A stretch of 64,000 nucleotides of DNA from Panulirus ornatus (lineage: Eukaryota > Arthropoda > Malacostraca > Decapoda > Palinuridae), in assembly GCF_036320965.1 (NCBI RefSeq), contig NC_092234.1, forward strand, positions 47,927,954-47,991,953. The letters run 5' to 3'. Positions 31,520-42,315 of this stretch are shown here, in pieces (the first letter of the stretch is position 1; the number at the start of each line of letters is the position of its first letter). The notes beneath the pieces are model-generated. The model was not told the origin of the DNA, made no database searches, and saw only the letters and a program-made list of their open reading frames with translations. The position numbers were made by a program, and so were the translations under genes.

Positions 31520-32180
31520 ATTTTGGTAAGGTAATGATGGTTGTTCCATAAAGGGTTACCAAGGTAAGGCCAGGGGAAGGTGGTAACCCAGAAGGAGGAA
31601 CCTAGGTGATGATGGTATCCCACAGGGGTGACCCAGGTAAGGTCAGGTAATGATGGTATCCCACAGGGGTTACCCAGGTAAGGTCAGGTAATGATGGTAT
31701 CCCACAGGGGTTACCAAGGTAAGATCAAGTTATAATGGTATCGGATACCACAGGGGTTAACCAGGTAAGGTCAGGTAATGATGGTATCCCACAGGGGTTA
31801 CCCAGGTAAGGTCAGGTAATGATGGTATCCCACAGGGGTTACCAAGGTAAGATCAAGTTATAATGGTATCGGATACCACAGGGGTTAACCAGGTAAGGTC
31901 AGGTAATGATGGTATCCCACAGGGGTTACCCAGGTAAGGTCAGGTAATGATGGTATCCCACAGGGGTTACCAAGGTAAGATCAAGTTATAATGGTATCGG
32001 ATACCACAGGGGTTACCCAGGTAAGGTCAGGTAATGATGGTATCCCACAGGGGTTACCCAGGTAAGGTCAGGTAATGATGGTATCCCAAAGGAGGGGTAA
32101 CCAAGTAAGTCCAGGTCAGGATGGTGTGCCCGTAGAACCCAGGTGGGGATAGTATCCCACAGGGGGGCGGGGGGGGGGAG
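31520..32180. repeat. ~43-bp minisatellite with 128-bp higher-order unit
   Basis: Units of the form GGTATCCCACAGGGGTTACC plus AGGTAAGGTCAGGTAATGAT repeat across the region. A variant unit (ACCAAGGTAAGATCAAG) recurs with its T at 31711, 31839 and 31967, a 128-bp spacing covering three units. The edges are decayed. Confidence 0.9.
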
Positions 32181-32339
32181 TGGATATACACCCAGATTAG
32201 ATAAGGGTTTAAGTGACGCCATCCGACAGGGGGAACCGTTACATACAGACAGACCCTCTTGAGCGCGACGGTACGACGCTTGAATTCGATAAATGTGGCC
32301 CTTAAGCAAAACGGTACGACGCTTTGAGTACGACCTTTA

Positions 32340-32389
32340 GGTATGATGGCGTATGTGTGGGTGGGTGATAGTGGGAGGCAGTGTGTGTG

Positions 32390-32440
<51 letters not shown>

Positions 32441-32765
32441 GGTGGATAATAGTGGACGGAAGAGTGTGGATGGATGTTCGTGGGTGGCAGTGTGTAAATG
32501 GACGATAGTGGGCTGAAATGTGTAAGTGGACGACAGTGGGCAGCATTGTGTAGGCGGGTGATAGTGGGCGACACTGTGTGTGTGGGCGGGTGACGGTGAG
32601 CGACGGTGTGTGTGTGGGTGGATGATCGTGGACGGCAGCATGTGTGGGCGGGTGTGTGTGTATGTGTGTGTGTGTGTGTGTAGATGGGTGGCACAGGCGG
32701 TGGATGATAATGGGCGGCAATATGTGGGAGAAGGGGGTTATCGGGCTGCAGCGTGTGGGTGGGTG
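32340..32765. repeat. (GT)n tract and derived GTGTG/GGGTGG repeats
   Basis: A GT run at about 32381-32431 is followed by about 330 bases of degenerate repeats built on GTGTGTGGGTGGATGAT and GTGGGCGGCA. Confidence 0.8.
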
Positions 32766-33015
32766 GAGGTCAGCGGGTAGATGTTGAGGGAGGACAGGGG
32801 TTGAGCAAGCAAGCGGTGGTGGTGTAGGAGGCGGGAAACACTCCACCCCTCACGTCTACCATCATCACTTTCTCCTCAGAAATCACACAAATCCTTAATC
32901 TCATTCAAATTAATGAGCGAGACTAATAAAAAAGAAAAGAAAATCGCTCTTTTCATGCAATTAGGAGGTTTGACAATCGTAATCTCTGTGGTTCGCTGGA
33001 GTGACAACACAGCTG

Positions 33016-33140
33016 GTCACGTGACGTTTCTAATTGGCTAGCCAGGCCTCCCTCTCCCGCTGACGTCACATGTCACTTTGAGCCTCTTCCAGTCTCTAGC
33101 CCCTTCTAAAAATAGGTCCCTGGGTGCATATAATCCCTAC
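33016..33140 (+). promoter_or_regulatory. Candidate promoter: E-box, CRE, MEF2, TATA
   Basis: Within 120 bases lie the palindromes GTCACGTGAC (33016) and TGACGTCA (33061, full CRE), CTAAAAATAG (33106, a perfect MEF2-type site) and CATATAAT (33128). The spacing would place a start site near 33155-33165. No coding exon is recognised downstream before the LINE at 33419. Confidence 0.4.
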
Positions 33141-33356
33141 AAATTGGTTTCCTGAGGTTCCTGCAGCTTTGACGATGTAGGAGCAAGGGAAAGGATGGCC
33201 TGTGTGCGTGTGGGTGTATATTAACAAGGGGCCTTTTATCAACGCCTACCCGCTCTCGTGTGTGCCACTACTGGCACAATTCAGCCCGTGTTGTGACTTG
33301 TTGTAGTGGGGGTCGTTGAGGTACGTGAGCATGTTGTGGGGGTAAGAGTTCAAAGA

Positions 33357-33357
<1 letters not shown>

Positions 33358-33426
<69 letters not shown>

Positions 33427-33432
33427 TTTTTG
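33358..33432. repeat. (AT)n plus T-run
   Basis: An AT tract with a T-run at the 3' end of the minus-strand LINE copy. Confidence 0.95.
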
Positions 33433-34300
33433 CTTTGTCGGTCTCCCGCGTTTGCGAGGTAGCGCAAGGAAACAGACGAAAGAAATGGCCCAACCAACCC
33501 CCATACACAATGTATATACATACACGTCCACACACGCAAATATACATACCTAAACATCTCAATGTACACATATATATATACACACACAGACATACATATA
33601 CACCCATGCACACAATTCACACTGTCTGCCTTTATTCATTTCCATCGCCACATCGCCACACATGGAATACCAACCCCCTCCCCCCTCATGTGTGCGAGGT
33701 AGCACTACGAAAAGACAACAAAGGCCACATTCGTTCACACTCACTCTCTAGCTGTCATGCAATAATGCCCGAAACCACAGCTCCCTTTCCACATCCAGGC
33801 CCCACACAGCTTTCCATGGTTTACCCCAGACGCTTCACATGCCCTGATTCAATCCACTGACAGCACGTCAACCCCGGTATACCACATCGATCCAATTCAC
33901 TCTATTCCTTGCCCGACTTTCACCCTCCTGCATGTTCAGGCCCCGATCGCTCAAAATCTTTTTCACTCCATCTTTCCACCTCCAATTTGGTCTCCCACTT
34001 CTCCTCGTTCCCTCCACCTCCGACACATATATCCTCTTGGTCACTCTTTCCTCACTCATTCTCTCCATGTGCCCAAACCATTTCAAAACACCCTCTTCTG
34101 CTCTCTCAACCACGCTCTTTTTATTTCCACACATCTCTCTTACTCTTACATTACTTACTCGATCAAACCACCTCACACCACACATTGTCCCTAAACATCT
34201 CATTTCCAGCACATCCACCCTCCTGCGCACAACTCTATCCATAGCCCACGCCTCGCAACCATACAATATTGTTGGAACCACTATTCCTTCAAACATACCC

Positions 34301-34304
<4 letters not shown>
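33419..34304 (-). mobile_element. RTE-like LINE copy, long 3' UTR, truncated at (TA)n
   Basis: The minus strand 34302-33868 is an open frame of 144 residues ([19 protein letters not shown] to RNRVNWIDVVYRG), followed by the long-form UTR down to the hairpin and A-rich tail at 33432. The 5' break lies in codons for KMGMF and joins a (TA)n tract directly. Confidence 0.85.

Positions 34305-34367
<63 letters not shown>
34305..34367. repeat. (TA)n microsatellite
   Basis: A pure TA tract at the truncated 5' end of the LINE copy. Confidence 0.95.
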
Positions 34368-34369
<2 letters not shown>

Positions 34370-34767
34370 TATACAAGACAATTTGCAGTTGGCGACACTG
34401 GTATTCGTATCAATACTATCATAATGGCAAATCTACCCAGGGTTCGAGGGTTCGGTTTCCTCCTCAAAAAGTAACGGGACATTTGTATACCACTGATACT
34501 CAGAATGTAGCAATATCTGTCGCTCAATCTTTGCGGCGTCAAATGAGAAACCTTTGTAACTGTTTCTTTTCAACTAACGAGCAATATTTCAGGTATTGAT
34601 AAGAGGCAGTGGTGGCCAAGAGAAGTAGGTAGGAGGGTGGCTGGCCACTCTTATCAGGTGCAACTCGTGCTGCGTGCGGTGTGGCCATCAGTGGAGGCGT
34701 CATTCCAGCAAGGAGAGGGATGAGAGAAGGGAGAAGTGAAATAATGGTACAGTGTATTCATTCTTAA

Positions 34768-34770
<3 letters not shown>

Positions 34771-34839
<69 letters not shown>
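34771..34839. repeat. (TA)n microsatellite
   Basis: A pure TA dinucleotide tract of about 34 units. Confidence 0.95.
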
Positions 34840-34843
<4 letters not shown>

Positions 34844-34909
34844 GGCTCCTGGCGCAATCAATCGAGCGGGACTCAACCATCAAACCAAAACAACAGTGTG
34901 TGTATGTGT

Positions 34910-34912
<3 letters not shown>

Positions 34913-34993
<81 letters not shown>
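34913..34993. repeat. (GA)n microsatellite
   Basis: An uninterrupted GA tract of about 40 units. Confidence 0.95.
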
Positions 34994-34998
<5 letters not shown>

Positions 34999-34999
34999 C

Positions 35000-35990
35000 A
35001 AAGCCTAGCACCTGCCACAAAGGTGCCATAAAAAAGTCTGCAGGTAATCATCCCAGCATGAAGAACATGAGAGACGTTAGAGATGGATAGATGGACGACA
35101 GGACGGCATAACCAGCGCCAGCAGCGAGCGTCCCAGCGACCACCTCAGCGAACGCAGGATTCGCCGCTCGTGACCTCGGACTTACAATCACACACTTTCT
35201 CAAGACCAGACCGTGTTTTCTCTAACGCAGAGGAGCAGAGGAACTGCAAAGGAGGGAGGTCATCATTCTCTCCCTGTACAAGAGAAAGTGGGAGTCTCTA
35301 CGTCCCCCTCAAGACCCCACTTTCTCCCACTTCATCTCAAGACCCTCCCTGGCCACGTATCGACTGGGAGGAACACTGAGGCGAGGGAGGGAGGGAAGAC
35401 GTCGGCAGTATGGCACACTGTCGGATGCTCCACGTTCCGCTTCTCCCTTCATCATGTTCGCTGTCAGTAATTACCATGGATAATTAATTATTCGTCTACT
35501 AATGAAGGAACTGATTCTATTTTCCCGGCGAAGTATATAGTAATCGAACGGGAGATAATCATAGATTCCCAACCCATTATTTTTTTTTCATATGGTTAGT
35601 CACCTATTCAGTTTCGCTTGCTTAATAATTTGAGGTTTAACATTAGAATTTAAAAGTATATTTTGGATAGACTGAAACAACTAAAACATGGCTACTTCTC
35701 CCTCTCACACACATTACGATCGCCAGGCCCACTCCTACCTACTTCATGCGTAATGTACCGTTAAAGGATATGGCTTCCTTTGCATAATATTTTGATGCTA
35801 TAGCCTTTACATTCTACCAAACCTGATACAACCGAAACTGAGTAGGTTAAGGTAACAACTATTCTACAGCAGGTTAAGGTGACAATTTTCATGGTGTTTT
35901 ATAACTCCCCCAGCATCGCAAAGCAACTATTCTACAGCTGTAATTTGTAGGTCCTCTCAACACTCCAAGCGGCTTAGGCCTACCACAAGT
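35000..35990. other. Intergenic, nothing firmly recognised
   Basis: GC-richer at 35090-35450 with overlapping short frames but no conserved motif or splice structure I can defend; AT-rich afterwards. Confidence 0.35.
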
Positions 35991-36001
35991 GCCTCCTACA
36001 C

Positions 36002-36342
36002 ACTCCAGGGATTCGGGTAAGACACATCCTGTGCTCCTTGAAGCCTAGCCGGGACCGGGATAGACACATCTTGTGCTCCGAGGAGCCTAGCTATCTTCAA
36101 GCTGCAGAATCCCCCAATAGTGGTGTCCTGAAGTCCGGTCATACTGGCCTAGTGGTGTCCTGAAATCCGGTCATACGGGCCTAGAGGTGTCCTGAAATCC
36201 GGTCATACGGGCCTAGTGGTGTCCTGAAGTCCGGTCATACGGGCTTAGTGGTGTCCTGAAGTACGGTCATACGGGCCGTGGTGTCCTGAAATCCGGTCAT
36301 ACGGGCCTAGTGGTGTCCTGAAATCTGGTCATACGGGCCAAG
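36002..36342. repeat. 32-bp minisatellite, seven copies, with a preceding dimer
   Basis: TGGTGTCCTGAAATCCGGTC plus ATACGGGCCTAG repeats at 36121, 36153, 36185, 36217, 36249, 36279 and 36311; one unit has lost two bases. Just before it, about 36002-36092, a ~45-bp segment around AGACACATC(C/T)TGTGCTCC is duplicated. Confidence 0.92.
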
Positions 36343-37061
36343 TGAAACGATTTAACTCACCCATAGAAGTAAACAGTCATGAGGAGCCGCCGCCAACACT
36401 GGTGTAAGAGCCAACTTTTGCCGCCATCGGCAGCAGCATAAATACGAGTCGAGTCACAGTCATTATATTATTGTTTAGAACTTTCCCAGACCACAATTAT
36501 GGGATTAGATAAGAGAACTGATTATCACCGATTTATTACACAACTTGGCACAATTATTTCTCCGACGATGATTAAGAAGCTCTCTATGAATGAGTCTGGT
36601 TTTGTTTGATGTGATGGTGATCTTGCTGCTGCTCTTGACAACAAAAGGAGTTCCCATTTTGAGTGCTAATTTTTTCTCGGATTTTTGACTGTAGTGGAGA
36701 CAAGAAAGGTAAATATGATTCTAAACTATGATAAGTATCAAAATTAGTTCAATTTCTCAACAAGAAAAATGACGATTAGGTGCAAATTTCGACTGCATGA
36801 TACTTTTGTTGCTATGACTGACCCTCGGTTAGTGAGGAGGCCGAGTGTACATTTGCTTGTCATATAAACATTATCCATATTGTATTTGTCGCTTTTCATC
36901 ACAAGCCTCGTATATATCTTTTTTTTGCAAAATTTCTTCAGTTTCCTATTACATCATCCTAATTGGTTCCAAATCACATGAATAGCGTTTTATTTTCTCC
37001 TGCGTCGTGCACATTTTTTATTCTCTTTGTATATATTTTCTCCATTTTTATGCCATTTTAG

Positions 37062-37071
37062 ATAGATAGAT

Positions 37072-37140
<69 letters not shown>
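37062..37140. repeat. (GATA)n/(GA)n microsatellite
   Basis: A short GATA run passes into a GA tract of about 32 units. Confidence 0.95.
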
Positions 37141-37143
<3 letters not shown>

Positions 37144-37329
37144 TCTATAATACGAATGCTATCCTTAAAATCGTGACCAATTTCACGCAAGTCTTGCCCA
37201 TTTCTTTGCTTCATTACATTTTCCTCCGTATCCTCACATTGCATTCGGTTTCCTTTTCATGATGCACCCATTTATTTCCCTTAATATATTTTCGATGTCG
37301 CAATGGTATTTCCTTTAGTTCCCATTTTC

Positions 37330-37540
37330 CCCCTCATTATTCCAATTTCCTTTTGCAATTAGTATAGCTCGCATCCCCTCCCATTTTCCTCATTATTCCA
37401 ATTTCCTAAAACATTTAGTATAGTCACATCCCTTCCCATTTTCCTCCATTATTCCAATTTCCTATTGCAAGTAGTATAGTTCGCATCTCCTCCCATCTTC
37501 CTCCTCATTATTCCAATTTCCTCTAGCATTTAGTATAGCC
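37330..37540. repeat. ~55-bp tandem repeat, about four copies
   Basis: CATTATTCCAATTTCCT plus a TAGTATAG(C/T) segment and TCCCATTTTCCTC recur at roughly 55-bp intervals, moderately diverged. Confidence 0.75.
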
Positions 37541-37544
37541 TAGT

Positions 37545-40370
37545 TGCTATAAACGTTTTACTTCAATTCATTGGTTTCTGATTGAGAGTATTTATGTCTA
37601 CAAAGAAATTATATATGTTTCAGATGATATTACGCCATCATCAATGAAATTGGGCCAACCCTTCCACTTCCAGAAACCGCCATGGTCTCAGCTTTGATGA
37701 AAAGATAATGAATGATTTCACGTTAAATGTTAAGAAATGGCAGCTTCTTTACTAGTGTTATGCCTTTAAATCTTATACGTTGTCTTACTGTATGAAGATG
37801 TCAAATGGTGAGGAATATATATATCGTCAGAAATGCAATAACCGCAGCCAATCAACGCTGGGGAACAGCATTGGCGCGAACGGATCGTGATGTGGGTGGA
37901 AGGAAACAGTATTACCAAACTACGAGAGACGTAAAATAGTTTTACATAGTCTTCTTTCTATCAAGGCAAAAATCCTTTCTCGTAAGTAATTAAGAAACAT
38001 TAATTCTTATTAGTTTTGATATGAATAACACATTCATTTATAACAGCAATCAGTTTTTATTGACAGGATCTAAAACGATGGCTTCGCTAGGATGTGGTAA
38101 CATTTGGCACTGATGTTTCTGGTCATCGGTGGAGCAGCAAGTCTGTCGGCAGTCACTAGCGCGACGCCCTAGAGAAAGGTAATAACGAACCTTTTTGTGT
38201 TGAGTCTGTCTTTCCCCTGACGCTCTCGTTGCGGTTTTACCCCTCTCTGCTGATTATACGTAATGCGCAGTTCGCTAAAGTGATGGTGATAGTGTTAGGC
38301 TCCATTGATTGTAACAATACAAGAATATATATATATTGCGCTTCGCGCGTAGCCTTGTATATTTTCAGTTAAGTTTTCGGGACCTCTTATGGATTAACCC
38401 ATCGCAAGAAAGGGTCTAAATTTTGTAAGTAGTGAAAGACATTTAAATAGTGAAAGTGTTTTGTGTTGTATTGCTGGTTGTACTTGAACGAATATATTCC
38501 GGATGGAACCTTGAAAGCGCCATCTGTCTCTAGTCGCTGCCATGAACTTTTTTTTATAATGGTAGATGCTCTGCATTATGTAGCAGGTGTCTGTCTGTTT
38601 AGTATCAGAGTAGTTCTTGGAAGGGAGGAGTACTTGAAGACGTCAGCGCCCCCCGTCGTTCCTCTCGAGTGATCTTTAAGACGTGTACCTTTAAAGTTAA
38701 TTGCTTGTAGATTAGAAACCTTAATCCTAATGAAGATGCACGCGCGGGCTCTTTCCATATATTCATTGCGTTTATAATTCTTCCATAATGCTTAGTGAAT
38801 ATCTAAGTGTAAACTTGAGTTTGAGGCCAGAAGCTGAGCGGCATCCTTTCCTAGTGTGTACAATGTACGGCTGGGAGCCGAGGGCGGTGAGTCAGCCCTG
38901 CCTCCCCCCAACCCCACTTGCCGTTATGGTCCGGGGGGCGTCGCGGGAGGGGGGGAAAAGAACATTGTTCTCGCGTTGGTATTCCTTCTGTTCTATTGTA
39001 CCGATTGTACAATGGAAATCCAATTCAAGAGCGGGAAAGCTTTGTAAAGATCCACTTTATTTTTTTCCCCCGCCCACTCCTTTGGTATTATGGTTGCTAG
39101 GTAGTAAGTAACCTTGTGAGTGGGTGCTAGGTTCCATGAGTCGCCTTTAGCTTCCATGGCGCAACTGAGCGAAGAGACGATCCACCATGACATGATTTTT
39201 CCATGTACGTTACTCACTGAAAGATGCTTTGACTCAATTACTTAGGCATGATTTATTTAAGTACTCTCTAACCATCATGTAAAGTAAACTGTACTTTAAG
39301 TTTCGACGACATAAGTACCTTAAATTGTATATAATAGATTAATCACGACCTTCCAAATATATCAACAGTAAAAACGAACTGGATGAATGACATCTTCAGA
39401 AATATAAATCACCGATGAAATGTGATTCATTAACACCGTCAGACGATGGCTGAGGGAGGCAGGCCCCTCGACTCCATCTCACAAGCCATTGACCAAAATT
39501 AATTAAGTCCTTTTCAGGGACGCTGGACTGACTCTATTTTCAGTTGTGGCGTGATTCCCTTCAATTATCTGGTCCTTTTCACTCCTACTGGAGTGTGGTG
39601 AAGAGGGACAGTATACATGCCTCCGTCAGAATCTTTGGCAAAGTTCTGCTTCTCTCGGCTCTCCCCCGTACTACGTCATAGCCTGTAAATCTTTATTTTT
39701 TTGCCAAAATTATTGGCCTTTAGCTGTATTTGAACTTGAATAGAACTACATTAAATCTGTGGTAAAGCTCCGACGACATGACTTTTCAAATTTGTAGGCA
39801 GGGAAAGCTTTACCGATGTGTTTCCATATTAGGTTATCTTTTGAGCCACACCCCAATCTATCTGATGTCTATCTGCAGATCTATCGACACTGAGGAGCCT
39901 TTATTATGTAACTTAAGATATTCTTTGTAAATTAACACGATATGGATTTTCTTGTCTGACCGCGCATATTGTCGTTACGCATTAGATCGTTAACTGGCAA
40001 GCTGTAGACTGTTTTCAAGCTCATGGACGGTGATTGACCCAGAAAATATTTGTAAACTATCCAAGCTTTTGCATCTTGTTAAGCTTAATTGTCGACCTAC
40101 ATCGTAACTCATTATTTACGTTCTGTCAGCTGTTCACGCAAGTGAAGCCGACTTTCCTGGGTCTTTATTCCTTGTACTTAATGCAGGATTTAAGACGCAA
40201 GTGGAGTAGATTAAAAGATGGTCACTGAATATTGAAGATTGTAGATAGTCTCATGATCTTATTGTTTTGCAAGTCTTTATTCATCTGTGTTGTAATGTAG
40301 GGCTGGAAGTAAGTAAAAATGCTCCAGTTTAATAGTTTACAGTTAGCAACCAGAAATTGCTTAGTGTCCT
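37545..40370. other. Intergenic, no supported gene
   Basis: Several short open frames (around 38460, 38790 and 38860) overlap each other in different frames and show no motif. A GC-rich patch at 38860-38960 could be regulatory. No repeat was recognised. Confidence 0.35.

Positions 40371-40373
<3 letters not shown>

Positions 40374-40439
<66 letters not shown>
40374..40439. repeat. (TA)n microsatellite
   Basis: A pure TA tract of about 33 units. Confidence 0.95.
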
Positions 40440-40441
<2 letters not shown>

Positions 40442-41143
40442 TTTGGAAATGGATCTGCCATAGATACTAGACAAGTGAAGCAGAGATGTATTTTCAAGCA
40501 TAATTTTTTTTTTTTTTTCAATCTGGCACTCTGGACAAGGTTCATTTTTTGTCTGCCTACGTTTGGTATAAGCTACCCTCCCCTTCCCCTTGGAATTATC
40601 TGGATCCACTGTTGACACCCCCTCCCCATGCCCTTTAAAGATCTGGCGTTGAAAATAAACGGCTGCCGTCTACTGAGCATTATTTTTTTTCTTTTTCCAA
40701 GAAGGGAATAATACCCGCCTAACCTTCTCTGATGCGCTCAGTTCAACAAAGAACAAAGCAGACTGTAGTCCATCCTACTAAAATAGGGAATTTGGCATAT
40801 TCTGGAAAAGTTGGTGTTGGAATTAATTTGCTCATGGATATTTCGAATATCCCGAAATACAGCAGATAATAATGCAGCATCTTAGTCACTCCAGCAATAC
40901 ACACAAACATCATTTTTGTTAGGGTTGGGAGATGGGGGGGCGGAGCCTCTTGTGTTCATGCAACTTCCCTTAGCCATTTTCATGTATGACTTATTAGAAA
41001 TTCTAGGGTTTAGTTAGACTTTCTGTCTATGTGTTAAAAGACAGACCTTGGTTTTTTTTTTCAATTCTATAAAGGCAGAGGCGCTGAAGGGGATTGACCT
41101 GACTCTGACATTCAAACGTGGCGCCATCACGTATCGATTGGAC

Positions 41144-41156
41144 ACCATCTAGTGGC
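41144..41156 (-). promoter_or_regulatory. CTCF-like site upstream of the MALKELVGK exon
   Basis: The minus strand reads GCCACTAGATGGT, close to the CTCF core (CCASYAGRKGGC) with one mismatch. It lies about 33 bases before the start codon, near ATCGAT (41133-41138), a DREF-like half site. Motif match only. Confidence 0.35.
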
Positions 41157-41188
41157 AGACACAACAACTTACTGACACAGCTGTCAAA

Positions 41189-41216
41189 ATGGCTCTCAAG
41201 GAATTAGTCGGAAAAA
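41189..41216 (+). CDS. Probable first coding exon, unknown protein (MALKELVGK...)
   Basis: GTCAAAATGGCTC gives a good start context, nine codons (MALKELVGK) and one more base, then a perfect donor gtaagtat. The preceding ~90 bases are CpG-containing and promoter-like, in contrast to the AT-rich flanks. I could not identify the protein or find the next exon; the following intron would be longer than any in Arl1. The alternative is a chance ATG and donor, but the combination with promoter-like motifs makes a real gene more likely than not. Confidence 0.5.
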
Positions 41217-42253
41217 GTAAGTATTTATGAATGATTTTTCCCTGTTATCCCTACGGATTGTGTGCTTGAAGGTCTGAGGTATCCAGAGGTAGTAGATATA
41301 GTGGATTTGATGGAAGTGAGAGGCGTGTAGAGAGGAGAAATGTAGAGGGCGGATGTGGGAGGGTATCGAGCGTCGTCTGCTGGCCTGGAACTGTTTTGTA
41401 TATAGTCGCCAGTTCTACCCTATAGCACTGCGACATTATGCAGAAAGCCAGCCACAGGGTTTTCAGATGCACGGGATTCTCCCAGAACTGTTTATTTCCC
41501 TGCGGGAAATACGTTTTGGTTATTTTATGAGAATGGCCAAGTATAGGGGGTGATAAACATTGACTTTTTGACAGTAACTGTCATGTGATGGTGACTCGTA
41601 TACAGTGAATGCAAACCCTTTTGTATATCTATATCAGGCTGCTAACAGGGCAGTTTTTACTTCTACGAATAAGCTAACACTCAGCAGTATTATTTTTTCG
41701 TAATTTTGTTGAATCTTAACTGTTAGTAGGGTCTCCCCGTGGTGACCTATATCTTAGCCATTGAGTTTGAAATGGGTGTTATATGATTAAAATGAAGTGT
41801 GATTTCCCATGTGCTTACGTAGCCGAGGTGTATTAGGAAATTATGTGGTTGGGGTTGATTTTTAGTTAAATATATATGTAATGAATCTCATGAATAACCC
41901 AGAAGCCCAAAATAAGATTGTACCTAGATAAATCCTAGGTTAAAAAAGTGATCTAGATAAATCCAAGCTTAAAAAAGTAATCTTTGGAGGCTCTGTTAAA
42001 GTACACCTCATGATGGTTGATAAGTAAGGCTTGTTGAAGTATGAATGACTCATGAGGTAAATAGTAATTGCTTATTTTCATGGCTACTTGGCTAGGCAAG
42101 TAAACTTTAGTGGTATGATTACATGTATTCTTTAGCTGGGGTTGAGTTTCTGGAAGCATTTATATATCAAAAAAAAAGAAGTAACTTGCTTTTTTAGTTA
42201 GTTGCTTAGAAAGATTTTATTCAGTGTAGATATAAGCTCATATGCAAATACTG

Positions 42254-42315
<62 letters not shown>

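Noticed and set aside
38074..38098. ATG (38075) followed by MASLGCG and a gtaac donor-like string, considered as a first exon
   Set aside because: The donor is weak and there is no supporting promoter motif or neighbouring exon; much weaker than the exon at 41189.
38788..39111. Three overlapping open frames in a GC-rich patch
   Set aside because: Different frames, no motif and no codon bias that I can see; more likely noncoding.
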